NCBI GenBank assembly: GCA_964496125.1
Contig: CAZBXE010000007.1
Location: 33,110 to 97,109, forward strand
Direction of reading: 5' to 3'
DNA length: 64,000 bases
From: CAZBXE01 sp964496125
GTDB taxonomy: Bacteria; Chlamydiota; Chlamydiia; Chlamydiales; CAZBXE01
In this document: piece by piece, positions 40,166-49,425 of the stretch
Layout: each line of letters begins with the position of its first letter
Position numbering within the stretch: the stretch's first letter is position 1
The notes under the pieces: model-generated
Seen by the model: the letters and a program-made list of their open reading frames with translations, nothing else
Database searches by the model: none
Told to the model about the DNA's origin: nothing
Translations under genes and position numbers: made by a program

Positions 40166-41164
40166 GTGTTTATTGATCGTGTTGTTGTTGAGTGCATTGC
40201 CGGAAAAGGTGGCAATGGGATCGTTGCCTGGCAGCGACTGAAATTTATTCCCAAAGGGGGGCCTGGGGGTGGAAATGGCGGTGCTGGCGGTTCGATCATT
40301 GTGCAGGCTGACACGCAGCTAACTTCCTTAGATGCCTTTAGGAATAAAAGCCAAATCAGGGCAGACAATGGACAACAGGGGGGAGTCAACCAAAGCGCTG
40401 GGAAGAGAGGGAAAGACCTGATCTTAAAAGTGCCTTGCGGCACCCTTGTGAAAGATGCCGAAACGGGAGATCTATTGGCAGATCTTTCAGAAGATAAGCA
40501 AGCACTTACGATTTGCAAGGGAGGAAGAGGCGGGCTCGGAAATGCTTGTTTTAAAACCCCAACTAACCAAGCTCCAAACCAGTGCACACCTGGAAAGCCT
40601 GGTGAAGAGAGAAGAATTGAGCTGGAACTAAAACTCATTGCGGATGTAGGCCTGGTGGGCTTTCCTAATGCTGGCAAGTCTACTCTTATCTCCTCTCTGG
40701 CAGGATTAGATGTCAAAACTGCAGCTTATCCCTTTACGACCCTTCATCCAAACCTTGGGTTTATCGAAACTGATTCGTACCAGAGAATTTTTCTCGCTGA
40801 TATCCCTGGTATTATTGAGGGAGCAAGCCGTAACAGAGGTTTGGGGTTTGAATTTTTGCGCCATATTGAAAGAAATAAGCTTCTTTTGATCCTCCTGGAT
40901 GCCTCCGGCATCGATGGAAGGACACCAGAGGCAGATTTTGCCGTTCTACGCAAGGAAATGAAGGCGTATGACCCAGAGCTTTTGAAAAAGCCGTTTCTTG
41001 TTGTGTTGAACAAGATCGATGCCGACGAAGCAAGAGAAAAGGCAGATCACTTTCTCTCCCTTAAGCTCGTTCCTAAAAAGAGAATCTGTTTGATTTCGGC
41101 CTTCACCGGAGAAGGTCTTGAAGAGCTGGAGAGGCGGATTGTCGCAGAAATAGGTTTGCTATAA
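40166..41164 (+). CDS. obg: GTPase Obg/CgtA
   Basis: A 332-residue Obg GTPase linked to large-subunit maturation and stringent control. The N-terminal Gly-rich Obg fold has KGGNGIVAWQRLKFIPKGGPGGGNGG. The GTPase domain shows G1 GFPNAGKSTLIS, G3 DIPGIIEGASRNRGLG, G4 NKID and G5 SAFTGEG. The variable C-terminal OCT domain is absent, giving a short form as in other chlamydiae. Start is GTG 40166 with AGGA eight bases upstream. The rplU-rpmA-obg order is widely conserved. Confidence 0.96.
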   Translation: MFIDRVVVECIAGKGGNGIVAWQRLKFIPKGGPGGGNGGAGGSIIVQADTQLTSLDAFRNKSQIRADNGQQGGVNQSAGKRGKDLILKVPCGTLVKDAETGDLLADLSEDKQALTICKGGRGGLGNACFKTPTNQAPNQCTPGKPGEERRIELELKLIADVGLVGFPNAGKSTLISSLAGLDVKTAAYPFTTLHPNLGFIETDSYQRIFLADIPGIIEGASRNRGLGFEFLRHIERNKLLLILLDASGIDGRTPEADFAVLRKEMKAYDPELLKKPFLVVLNKIDADEAREKADHFLSLKLVPKKRICLISAFTGEGLEELERRIVAEIGLL

Positions 41165-41208
41165 AGGATGAATGCGATAAAATTAGTCCTATTCATTGTG
41201 GAGGTTTT

Positions 41209-42267
41209 ATGGAGCAAGAAGGGATTTTTCGCAGCGCACTGCGCTCGCTTGTTAAGGGGATTTTTGGAAGCATAGGGCTTGCTTTTGGGCTCTGCCTTGC
41301 CCTAGGAATCGTATTTTCCTTTGCAGGTGCTTTGATCACATCAGTCACAACAAAACAAGAGCTACCCAAGTTTACCACACAGCGCATTTTGCCAGACGCT
41401 ACCGGGATCAGAGAAATCCAAGGCAAAGATGTTCCTGTGATTCTGCAAGTCAGAATCGATGGGGTTATTGGACAGGGAAACTTGAAAGCCGCTTCCATAG
41501 AACAACAGCTTACGGAGTCCAGAGAAGGGGATTATAAAGACAATCGAGTAAAGGGCATTTTTCTTCATATCAATTCCCCCGGCGGAGTCATTACAGAGAT
41601 TGATGGGATTTATAAAGCCATTCTTGCATACAAAAAAGAGCATAAAGTTCCTGTCATTGCTTTTGTAGATGGACATTGCCTTTCTGGTGGGATGTATATT
41701 GCCTCAGTGGCTGATCAGATCGTAGCGACAGATTCTAGTTTGGTAGGGAATATTGGTGCCATTTCTCCACCGTTCATGAACTTTTCGAAACTCATTCAGA
41801 ATTTGGGAATTGAAGCGAAGACCATCTATTCAGGTGAGGGGAAGGATAACATGAGTCCTCTTCGTCCTTGGAAAGAGGGGGAAAGTAACGACATTCAGCT
41901 TGTAATGGACTTTTATTATAACTACTTTGTGGATATTGTTTGCAACTCTCGTCATAAGCTAACCCCTTCTATTCTTAAGAATGAGATTGGAGCTCGCTAC
42001 TATCCAGCCCCCATTGCCATGGAAAAGGGGATGGTCGATGCCGTAGGCTACGACAGAAATAGAGCTCTTGGCGAACTTGTTAAGGTGGCAGGTATTGAGG
42101 GACAAAAGTATCAAGTCGTTGAGCTTGAAAAAAAGCCTTGGATGCTAGAAATTTTGGAAAATCAAGCCTCCTCTTCTGCGGGTAAAGTTCAACATGAACT
42201 TAAGATCCCGGGGATGTTATCCCCGGAGCTTCAAGGGCATTTTCTCTATCTTCAACAGTTTGAGTGA
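41209..42267 (+). CDS. sppA: Signal peptide peptidase SppA, S49 family
   Basis: A 352-residue membrane-anchored serine protease that degrades cleaved signal peptides. An N-terminal membrane helix at ~20-45 (GSIGLAFGLCLALGIVFSFAGALI) is followed by the S49 domain with IFLHINSPGGVI and the nucleophile Ser159 in DGHCLSGGMYIAS. GNIGAI and a general-base lysine region follow. It is of the short SppA/SohB type. A homologue (CT494) lies beside polA in Chlamydia. Its stop codon is 3 bp from the polA start. Confidence 0.93.
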   Translation: MEQEGIFRSALRSLVKGIFGSIGLAFGLCLALGIVFSFAGALITSVTTKQELPKFTTQRILPDATGIREIQGKDVPVILQVRIDGVIGQGNLKAASIEQQLTESREGDYKDNRVKGIFLHINSPGGVITEIDGIYKAILAYKKEHKVPVIAFVDGHCLSGGMYIASVADQIVATDSSLVGNIGAISPPFMNFSKLIQNLGIEAKTIYSGEGKDNMSPLRPWKEGESNDIQLVMDFYYNYFVDIVCNSRHKLTPSILKNEIGARYYPAPIAMEKGMVDAVGYDRNRALGELVKVAGIEGQKYQVVELEKKPWMLEILENQASSSAGKVQHELKIPGMLSPELQGHFLYLQQFE

Positions 42268-42270
42268 TTG

Positions 42271-44952
42271 ATGCAAAAAATCTACGTTGTAGATGCGTCT
42301 GGTTTTATTTTTCGTTCGTATCATGCCATTCGCCCTATGACCGGTCCAAAAGGACAGTCTACAAACGCCCTTTTTGGTTTCATCCGCTCTTTGTTGAAGC
42401 TCTTCAAAGACTTTAATCCCGAATACATGGCTATTGTCTTCGATGGGGTCAATAATTCCGAGTCCAGAGAAGCGATTTATGCCGAGTATAAGGCCAATCG
42501 TGCGGAGTGTCCTAAAGACCTAGCAGAGCAGCTCGTAGCGGCATCTCGCTTTTGTGAGATAGCGGGTTTAAAGCAGATCATGTGGCCGGGGGTTGAGGCA
42601 GATGATACCATGGGAGCGCTCGCTAAGTGGGGCCCTAGTTCCGGCTTTGATGTCTTTCTCTGCACAAGCGATAAAGATATGTGCCAGATGGTTTCGTCCC
42701 ACGTCTTTATCTTAAATACCTTTAAGGAAAACTTGATACTCGATCCGAAAGGAGTTGAGGCGAACTTCGGCGTTCCCCCTAGTCAGATCGTCGATTTGCT
42801 TTCACTGTCTGGAGATGGTTCAGACAACGTGCCTGGAGTCTCAGGGTTTGGTCTAAAAACAGCAGCCGCCCTTCTAAAAGAGTATGGTTCTTTAGAGGCT
42901 CTTTTGGACAATGCCGGGAAGGTTCCTGGGAAAAAAGGACAAACGCTTCTAGAGCAAAAAGATAAGGCAGTTCTCAGTAAAAAACTCGTTCAACTTCAAA
43001 CAGATATTCCCATTCCGCATGCGAAAGAAGAGTATTTAGTAAGACCCCCTGAATTACAAGAACTAAAGGACTTTTTTTCAGAATTTGGGTTTCACAGTCT
43101 TTCTAAAGAGCTTGAGGAGGGCAAGATTGCCTTGCCCCTCAGGGAGAAGGTGATAAAAGTTGAAGAAAGGCTTACGTATCAGCTCATTAACGATGAGAAG
43201 AGTTTTATAGAGCTTCTCTGCCGTCTTAAGGAGCAAAAGGAGATTTGTTTTGATACGGAAACAACCTCCATCCGCCCGTTGGAAGCAGAACTTGTAGGGA
43301 TTGGGTTTGGTTATGAGCCCGGCATTGCCTACTACGTGCCTTTTAATGGAAATTTGGATTCCGACTGGCTTCTTGCCCAATTAAAACCCATTTTTGAGAG
43401 TGATTCGACCTGCTTTTACGGACACAATGTCAAGTATGACTACCACGTGTTGCAAAACTACGGGATTACCGTTACACACATCGCTTTTGATACCCTAATT
43501 GCTTCTTACACACTCAATGCAGAGAAGAGGCGGCATAATCTCGATGAGCTCGCATTAGACTATTTTGGAAAAGTGAAGATTCCCATCTCTGATTTGATTG
43601 GTAAGGGCAAGAGTGAAATTTCTATGAAAGACGTTGCTGTAGAGGCAGTATGCCGCTACTGTGCGGAAGATGTAGACTACACGGTACGTCTTAAACATAT
43701 TTTGGAAAATGAGCTCCAAGAGCGTGGGCTTGTTTCTCTTTTTGAAATAATAGAACTTCCTCTTCTACGCGTGCTTGCCAATATGGAAAGGCGCGGCATT
43801 TTTGTTGATAAAGGGCAACTTACTGAACTGAGCGAGGAATTTACTGAAAAAATTGGGCGTCTTGAATATCAAATTTATGCCATGGCTGGAGAGAAATTTA
43901 ACCTCAAATCCCCAAAACAATTGAGTCAGATTTTGTTTGAGAAGCTTAAGATTGCCCCGCAGAAGAAGACGACAACAGGGTTTTCTACAAATGCCGATGT
44001 TTTGGAGTCTCTTGCTGATGAGTACCCGATCGTTGAAAAAATTATGGAATTTCGGCAGTTAGAAAAGCTCCGCTCTACGTATGTCGATACTCTTCCGGCA
44101 GAGATTAACCCGAAGACAGGCCGTATTCATTGTACATTTAATCAATCAGTAGCTGCCACCGGTAGGCTTGCGAGCCAAAATCCTAATTTACAAAACATTC
44201 CAGTTCGGTCTGAGGAAGGAAAGAGGATTAGGGAGGCTTTTATCCCTGAAAAGCAGGGGTGGAGCTTTCTATCTGCTGATTATTCCCAGATGGAACTTCG
44301 TGTGCTTGCACACCTGTGCCGTGACCCTAGACTTGTAGAAGCCTTCGAAAAGGGTGAAGATATCCATGCTGCGACGGCAGCGCAGATTTTTTCTGTGCCC
44401 TCCCAAGAGGTAACGCCCTTTCAAAGGCATTTGGCAAAGGCTGTAAACTTTGGTATTATCTATGGACAGCAAGCTTTCGGCCTTTCCAAAGAACTGAAGG
44501 TAGATGTGAAACAGGCAGCTGCATTTATTGATACCTATTTTAGAATGCACCCTAACGTGAAAAATTATATTGAATCTTGTGTTGCGAGTGCGAAAAAAAC
44601 AGGAAAAGCGGTGACTGTAACGGGTCGGGAACGGCAGATTCCCGAGATTTTGAGTAAAAACCGAATCATCGAACAGGCAGCAGAACGACTTGCTGTCAAT
44701 TCTCCCATCCAAGGCACGAGTGCCGATATTATCAAAATGGCCATGATTTTGATCGAGAAAAGGATTAAAGAGCGAAAATCGCTACGCGGCTACATGATCC
44801 TTCAGATTCATGACGAGTTGCTTTTTGAGACTCCAGATGAGGAAGCAGAGGAGCTAGCGACTTTAGTAAAAGAAGGAATGGAAACGGCATTTCCGTTAAG
44901 CGTTCCCTTGACTGTCAATATAACAGTTGGCAAAAATTGGAAAGAGTGCTAA
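42271..44952 (+). CDS. polA: DNA polymerase I
   Basis: An 893-residue family A polymerase with three domains. The 5'-3' exonuclease domain is at 1-~290 (VVDASGFIFRSYHAI, SLSGDGSDNVPGVSGFG). The proofreading 3'-5' exonuclease at ~310-500 is intact, with FDTETT, GHNVKYDYHVL and YCAEDVDYT acidic residues all kept. The polymerase domain has motif A SADYSQMELRVLAHL, motif B KAVNFGIIYGQQAFGLS and motif C QIHDELLFE. ATG 42271 was chosen over the preceding TTG. It is followed 1 bp later by coaE. Confidence 0.97.
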   Translation: MQKIYVVDASGFIFRSYHAIRPMTGPKGQSTNALFGFIRSLLKLFKDFNPEYMAIVFDGVNNSESREAIYAEYKANRAECPKDLAEQLVAASRFCEIAGLKQIMWPGVEADDTMGALAKWGPSSGFDVFLCTSDKDMCQMVSSHVFILNTFKENLILDPKGVEANFGVPPSQIVDLLSLSGDGSDNVPGVSGFGLKTAAALLKEYGSLEALLDNAGKVPGKKGQTLLEQKDKAVLSKKLVQLQTDIPIPHAKEEYLVRPPELQELKDFFSEFGFHSLSKELEEGKIALPLREKVIKVEERLTYQLINDEKSFIELLCRLKEQKEICFDTETTSIRPLEAELVGIGFGYEPGIAYYVPFNGNLDSDWLLAQLKPIFESDSTCFYGHNVKYDYHVLQNYGITVTHIAFDTLIASYTLNAEKRRHNLDELALDYFGKVKIPISDLIGKGKSEISMKDVAVEAVCRYCAEDVDYTVRLKHILENELQERGLVSLFEIIELPLLRVLANMERRGIFVDKGQLTELSEEFTEKIGRLEYQIYAMAGEKFNLKSPKQLSQILFEKLKIAPQKKTTTGFSTNADVLESLADEYPIVEKIMEFRQLEKLRSTYVDTLPAEINPKTGRIHCTFNQSVAATGRLASQNPNLQNIPVRSEEGKRIREAFIPEKQGWSFLSADYSQMELRVLAHLCRDPRLVEAFEKGEDIHAATAAQIFSVPSQEVTPFQRHLAKAVNFGIIYGQQAFGLSKELKVDVKQAAAFIDTYFRMHPNVKNYIESCVASAKKTGKAVTVTGRERQIPEILSKNRIIEQAAERLAVNSPIQGTSADIIKMAMILIEKRIKERKSLRGYMILQIHDELLFETPDEEAEELATLVKEGMETAFPLSVPLTVNITVGKNWKEC

Positions 44953-44953
44953 C

Positions 44954-45544
44954 ATGAGGATTGCAGTAACGGGTGGTCTATCCTCTGGGAAGTCGGCTTT
45001 TTGTCAGTATCTTCAGGAAAGAGGGGCGGTCACGCTGAGTGCTGATGCGGTCGTACACCAAATTTTGATCCCCAACACAAGCTTAGGAAAAAAAGTGGTA
45101 CAACTGCTCGGTAAAGGCGTGGTAGCAGGATTGAAATTTGACCATCAAAAAATAGCTGAAAAAGTCTTTAACAATTCAGAGCTCTTAAAGAAATTAGAAA
45201 GTCTTCTTCATCCGCTGGTAGCGGAGGAAATCGAGAAAAGATATCAAGAGGTAAAAAAAACACAAGAATCGTCACTTTTCGTAGTGGAAGTTCCCCTTCT
45301 CTTTGAAGTAGGCATGGAATCTAGTTTTGATAAGGTCGTTGCCTTAATATCAAGCCCTAATCTTTGCGTACAGAGGTTTAAGAGTAAGGAAGAGTACGAA
45401 AGGAGAATGAAGAGACAAATGTCTCCGGAAGAAAAGGCAAGGCGTGCAGACTTCGTCATTGAAAACGATGGCACGCTTGACGATTTGAGGCAAAAAGCCT
45501 TTAACCTTTATCATCAATTAACAATAAACAACCATGAGGAGTAA
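44954..45544 (+). CDS. coaE: Dephospho-CoA kinase
   Basis: A 196-residue P-loop kinase that phosphorylates dephospho-CoA in the last step of CoA synthesis. Start at 44954 (MRIAVTGGLSSGKSAFCQYL) fits the family; an in-frame extension to 44927 lies within polA. Walker A is TGGLSSGKS, and SADAVVHQI, HPLVAEEI and VEVPLLFE are family motifs. ADFVIENDG near the C-terminus is also typical. Same order as Chlamydia CT493-CT492-CT491 (polA-coaE-rho). Confidence 0.95.
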   Translation: MRIAVTGGLSSGKSAFCQYLQERGAVTLSADAVVHQILIPNTSLGKKVVQLLGKGVVAGLKFDHQKIAEKVFNNSELLKKLESLLHPLVAEEIEKRYQEVKKTQESSLFVVEVPLLFEVGMESSFDKVVALISSPNLCVQRFKSKEEYERRMKRQMSPEEKARRADFVIENDGTLDDLRQKAFNLYHQLTINNHEE

Positions 45545-45552
45545 TTGACTAC

Positions 45553-46923
45553 ATGGAATCAGAAGAACAAAAGGGACATGCTCCAGCATCAACCGTAAGA
45601 CAGAAGGCTGAAAGAAAGCCGGAAGAAGAATCAAAAGCTGCTGTAGCGCCTGAGTCGGAAAGTCAAGAAATTGTCAAGATTTCAGACATCCAACGGATGG
45701 ATATCGATCAACTCAAACAATTTGCCCTCAAGATCGGTCTTAAGCACACTTCATCTCTGACAAAATCCCAGATGGTCTTCGAAATTGTCAAAACTCTCGC
45801 AGAGCGTCCCAATGAAGTTCTCTATGGAGAAGGCGTTTTGGAAGTCTTGCCCGATGGCTTTGGCTTTTTACGTTCCCCTAACTACCACTATCTCCCCTCG
45901 GCAGAAGATATCTATGTATCTCCTGCGCAAATCCGTCGTTTCGACTTGCGAAAAGGGGATACAGTTCAAGGGACGATTCGCTCTCCAAAGGAAAAAGAGA
46001 AGTTTTTTGCTCTCCTCAAAGTGGACAGCATCAACGGTCAAGACCCAGAAAAAGCCAAGGAACGAATTCTTTTTGAAAACTTAACTCCTCTTTATCCGGA
46101 TGAGCGGATTGTAATGGAAACAACTAAGGATAAGCTCTCTACAAGAGTGCTTGATCTTGCCGCTCCCATCGGGAAAGGGCAGAGGGGTCTTATTGTAGCG
46201 CCGCCTCGTACCGGTAAAACCATTCTTCTGCAGAACATCGCTAACTCGATTGCTGAAAACCACAAGGAGATTGTCCTCATGGTTCTCTTGATTGGGGAGC
46301 GTCCGGAGGAAGTGACCGACATGCAACGAAGCGTGAAGGGAGAAGTGATCTCTTCTACGTTTGATGAGCCCCCAGAGCGTCACGTGCAAGTGGCTGAGAT
46401 GGTCATCGAGAAGGCAAGGCGCCTTGTGGAGCACGGGAAAGACGTTGTCATTCTTCTAGATTCTATCACAAGACTTGCTAGAGCCTACAACACCGTTCAA
46501 CCACATTCTGGTAAGATCTTAACAGGAGGTATCGATGCCAACGCTCTGCATAAACCAAAGAGATTTTTTGGTGCAGCCCGAAACATCGATATGGGTGGCT
46601 CTCTCACGATCATTGCCACGGCGCTGATTGATACAGGCTCTCGTATGGATGAGGTGATCTTTGAAGAGTTCAAAGGTACCGGTAACATGGAGCTTGTTCT
46701 TGATCGAAGACTGGCAGATCGAAGAACATACCCAGCTATTGACCTGATTAAGAGTGGAACGCGTAAAGAAGAGCTTCTCTTCCATCCTCATGAGCTCGAA
46801 AAAGTATTCTTGCTGCGTCAAGCGATTGCAGATCTTGCTGTTGTGGATGCGATGAACTTGCTCCTTGGCAGACTAAAAAAGACAAACAGCAATGCTGAAT
46901 TTCTCCTGTCGATGAAAGAGTAA
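45553..46923 (+). CDS. rho: Transcription termination factor Rho
   Basis: A 456-residue hexameric RNA helicase. A charged, low-complexity N-terminal extension of ~40 residues (Glu/Lys/Ala-rich) precedes the Rho N-terminal domain and the RNA-binding cold-shock-like domain (EGVLEVLPDGFGFLRSPNYHYLPS with the RNP-1 GFGFLR). The ATPase has P-loop APPRTGKTILLQ, LIGERPEEVTDM, Walker B DVVILLDSITRLARAYN and the R-loop TGGIDANALHKPKRFFGAARN. Starts 8 bp after coaE. Fully conserved at bicyclomycin-contact regions by eye. Confidence 0.97.
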   Translation: MESEEQKGHAPASTVRQKAERKPEEESKAAVAPESESQEIVKISDIQRMDIDQLKQFALKIGLKHTSSLTKSQMVFEIVKTLAERPNEVLYGEGVLEVLPDGFGFLRSPNYHYLPSAEDIYVSPAQIRRFDLRKGDTVQGTIRSPKEKEKFFALLKVDSINGQDPEKAKERILFENLTPLYPDERIVMETTKDKLSTRVLDLAAPIGKGQRGLIVAPPRTGKTILLQNIANSIAENHKEIVLMVLLIGERPEEVTDMQRSVKGEVISSTFDEPPERHVQVAEMVIEKARRLVEHGKDVVILLDSITRLARAYNTVQPHSGKILTGGIDANALHKPKRFFGAARNIDMGGSLTIIATALIDTGSRMDEVIFEEFKGTGNMELVLDRRLADRRTYPAIDLIKSGTRKEELLFHPHELEKVFLLRQAIADLAVVDAMNLLLGRLKKTNSNAEFLLSMKE

Positions 46924-46973
46924 AAAAACTTGATTGCGATGAGGGAATCAGGCATGGTTGATTCTGGTGGATT

Positions 46974-47810
46974 ATGCGAGGTTTAAAGCTCTCAGCGACA
47001 GCCTTTTTGCTTGTGTCTCTAGGTTGGTGGCTCTTCTCCCATGGAGAAGAGCGTTTCTCTGTTGTGCAAGATTATGTGAACAATAGCAACATCTTGACTC
47101 TAGAGGCACGGTTTAGTCCTGAACAAATCCTTGAATCCTTCAAGAAAGAGAGGGCGCAGGGGCACTCGCGCCCGATTCGTGCACCAACTTTAAAATTTTA
47201 TCCCTATCTTCTCATGGAAGTAAAGTATCGAGCTGTCGATCGTCAGCCCAAGGATGGAGTGATCCTTTGGGGGATGGCCGACGGGGAGATGGTGATCAAT
47301 ACGGAAACTTGGGAGACAACAAGAGGTTTTGACGCTGCGATTGAAAAAGGGACCTCCCGCGGCGAGTTTCGCATTTTACTGGCTTTGTCCCGTCATGGGG
47401 GCGTTCTTTCAAGAGAGGCTCTTGTAAAAGAGTTGCATGGGGAGCCTGATCTTGTTGAAGGCTGGATTGCATCAGCTCTGCAGAAGAGCCTGATTGTTCA
47501 AAAGGGAAACCAATACCAGCTTCCGATTTCAAGCCCAAAACTTTCTGTCACTCCCCATACGAAGATTACTCAGTGGCTTGTAACAAAGCCCTATTCTCAT
47601 GCTGCGAGGATGGAGCGCAAATTTACAAAGCCTCAAATTGAAAAAGTGGCTAAAGCAGCCTTTGGGCAAGACTTTTCTGTTCAGAATATGAAAGAAGTTT
47701 TTCTGCCAGTTTACTGTTTGGAGGCGGTGAATCCAGATGGGTCTCTGATCACAAGCTACTGGAACGCCCTCAATGGCAAAAAATTATCAACTACCCCTCT
47801 TATCCAGTAA
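46974..47810 (+). CDS. Membrane-anchored or secreted protein, unknown
   Basis: A 278-residue protein that I do not recognise. An N-terminal hydrophobic segment (LKLSATAFLLVSLGWWLF) forms a signal peptide or anchor. The remainder is soluble, with possible winged-helix-like content at ~130-185 (SRGEFRILLALSRHGGVLSREALVKEL). It lies 50 bp downstream of rho on the same strand. A hypothetical gene (CT490) follows rho in Chlamydia as I recall, so this may be its orthologue; that is a positional inference only. Confidence 0.65.
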   Translation: MRGLKLSATAFLLVSLGWWLFSHGEERFSVVQDYVNNSNILTLEARFSPEQILESFKKERAQGHSRPIRAPTLKFYPYLLMEVKYRAVDRQPKDGVILWGMADGEMVINTETWETTRGFDAAIEKGTSRGEFRILLALSRHGGVLSREALVKELHGEPDLVEGWIASALQKSLIVQKGNQYQLPISSPKLSVTPHTKITQWLVTKPYSHAARMERKFTKPQIEKVAKAAFGQDFSVQNMKEVFLPVYCLEAVNPDGSLITSYWNALNGKKLSTTPLIQ

Positions 47811-48107
47811 TGATCTAAGGTAAGAACTGAGTCTTGATCAAAGAGTATTTGAGACTATTGTTGTTACTGCCATTGTACCCAACAACTATTTCTCCAGTGA
47901 AGCAAGAAGACTCGGTCTTTTAGGGCTGAAATGATTCGCCTGATAACAAAGATAAGTTTTAGCCCAGTGAACTGTTGTTGATAGAAATGAGATTCTATGA
48001 CATAATTTTCGCTTGATTAGGCATTTCGAGGAAAATACCTCTTTCCTTTAATTTTCACTTTCACTAAATAGGTGGTACGGTTAACCGTATTGGAGATAAG
48101 AGCCAGG
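47811..48107. other. Intergenic region upstream of nrdR with structured and palindromic segments
   Basis: No gene with a ribosome binding site is seen in these 297 bp. There is a GTTGTT/AACAAC inverted pair (~47858-47885) and an imperfect GGGCTGAAA/TTTTAGCCC stem (~47930-47970). A perfect 14-bp palindrome TACGGTTAACCGTA lies at 48076-48089, 18 bp before the nrdR start. The palindrome is a candidate operator; it does not resemble the published NrdR-box consensus. An unrecognised small RNA cannot be excluded. Confidence 0.4.
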
Positions 48108-48575
48108 ATGAAATGCCCACTTTGCTACCACGAAGATTTAAAAGTGATCGACTCAAGGGTCACAGAAGATAATGCGATTCGAAGAAGAAGAGAATGTCAA
48201 AGTTGCCATACCCGTTTCACTACATTTGAAATTGTCGAACCCGCCATCCAAGTGCAAAAAAGAGATGGGCGTTATGAGGATTTTGAACAGCAAAAACTCA
48301 TACGGGGAATACAAGCCGCAAGCCGCCATACATCGATCAGCCAGGAACAAGTCTTTAAGCTGGCTACGAAAGTGATGAGGGAACTGATGCAAAGGCAAGC
48401 CAGGCAAATTTCAAGCGCAGAACTAGGCGAAATGGTCATGCGCCATCTAGAAGAGCTAGATCCTATCGCCTATATACGTTTTGCGTGTGTATACAGACGA
48501 ATTAAAAATTTCGACGAGTTGATGAAGACAATAGAGCTTATCAACACCAAAGATGAAGTCAAATCAACCTTATAA
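48108..48575 (+). CDS. nrdR: Transcriptional regulator NrdR
   Basis: A 155-residue repressor of ribonucleotide reductase genes. The start at 48108 gives the invariant MKCPLC; a 12-codon in-frame extension upstream would run through the palindrome. The zinc ribbon uses C3, C6, C30 and C33 (MKCPLCYHED, RRECQSCHTRF). The ATP-cone begins QVQKRDGRYEDFEQQKLIRGI. The C-terminal IAYIRFACVYRRIKNFDEL is canonical. nrdR-dksA-lspA matches Chlamydia CT406-CT407-CT408. Confidence 0.95.
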   Translation: MKCPLCYHEDLKVIDSRVTEDNAIRRRRECQSCHTRFTTFEIVEPAIQVQKRDGRYEDFEQQKLIRGIQAASRHTSISQEQVFKLATKVMRELMQRQARQISSAELGEMVMRHLEELDPIAYIRFACVYRRIKNFDELMKTIELINTKDEVKSTL

Positions 48576-48584
48576 GAGGAAACT

Positions 48585-48950
48585 ATGACGCTTAAGAAAA
48601 GTGATATTTCCAAATTCAAAACCAGACTGATCGAACTGCGGGAGAGATTGTCAAAAGCGTTGAGAGGAACCGCTTCAGAAGTGCAAAAGCCTGATGAAGC
48701 GACGGGCTATTCCCAGCACCAAGCAGACCAGGGAACCGATGACTTTGATAGAACGATTAGTATCGAAGTTACCGCAAAAGAATTTAAGATCCTAGACCAA
48801 GTAGAAAGAGCGCTTGAAAAGATTGAAGAGGGGACATACGGAAAGTGTGACATCACAGGTGATGAGATCCCGATCGCAAGGCTAGAAGCTGTTCCTTATG
48901 CAACAATGACTGTAAAGGCACAGGAGCAGTTTGAAAAAGGGCTTATCTGA
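48585..48950 (+). CDS. DksA/TraR-family protein with non-cysteine zinc-finger positions
   Basis: A 121-residue coiled-coil plus C-terminal finger protein of the DksA/TraR family, which enters the RNA polymerase secondary channel. Two helices surround a tip containing ADQGTDDFDR, unlike the DPADRA tip of E. coli DksA. In the finger only C88 of the four zinc cysteines is kept: the pattern is C88-x2-T91-x17-T109-x2-A112, the arrangement described for the zinc-independent DksA2 of Pseudomonas. RLEAVPYAT matches the family. It starts 9 bp after nrdR and its end overlaps the lspA start. Confidence 0.88.
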   Translation: MTLKKSDISKFKTRLIELRERLSKALRGTASEVQKPDEATGYSQHQADQGTDDFDRTISIEVTAKEFKILDQVERALEKIEEGTYGKCDITGDEIPIARLEAVPYATMTVKAQEQFEKGLI

Positions 48951-49425
48951 TTTCAAAGAGAGTCTTCTGCCTTTTTTCATTGGGCTGCTTGTCCTCGCCT
49001 TGGACATAGTTGTAAAATGGAAGGTTCATGTGTATTTCCCTCCGTTTCTGCCGTGGAAGACACATGAGGTTTTTTCGAATTTTTATGGGGTTGATTTTTA
49101 CCTCACCTATGTAAAGAATACAGGTGCTGCATGTGGAACTCTTGCTGGCTATCAAAACCTTTTGATGGGTATCCGCATTGTAATCATTACGATGCTTCTT
49201 ATCTATGCGCTCTTCATTAATAGACGAAAGGAAGTTTCTATCCCCCTAGCTTTGATCATAGCAGGGGCTTTTGGGAATGTGTTAGATTACTACTTCTATG
49301 GACACGTTGTAGACATGTTTCTCTTCCGGTTTGGGGGCTGGACATACCCAGTATTTAATATAGCTGATGCAGCCATCACCATTGGGATTGCTTGGTGGAT
49401 TATTCTCTCTCTAAACAAAAAATGA
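48931..49425 (+). CDS. lspA: Lipoprotein signal peptidase
   Basis: A 164-residue inner-membrane aspartyl protease that removes prolipoprotein signal peptides. The likely start is TTG 48931, with AGGAG a few bases upstream, overlapping dksA by 20 bp. Four membrane helices are seen. The catalytic aspartates are in GNVLDYYFYGHVVDMF and FNIADAAI. The usual DR after GNxxD is DY here. TYVKNTGAACGTLAGYQ holds the conserved N-x-GAxxG motif. Stop overlaps the next gene by 4 bp. Confidence 0.93.
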   Translation: MKKGLSDFKESLLPFFIGLLVLALDIVVKWKVHVYFPPFLPWKTHEVFSNFYGVDFYLTYVKNTGAACGTLAGYQNLLMGIRIVIITMLLIYALFINRRKEVSIPLALIIAGAFGNVLDYYFYGHVVDMFLFRFGGWTYPVFNIADAAITIGIAWWIILSLNKK

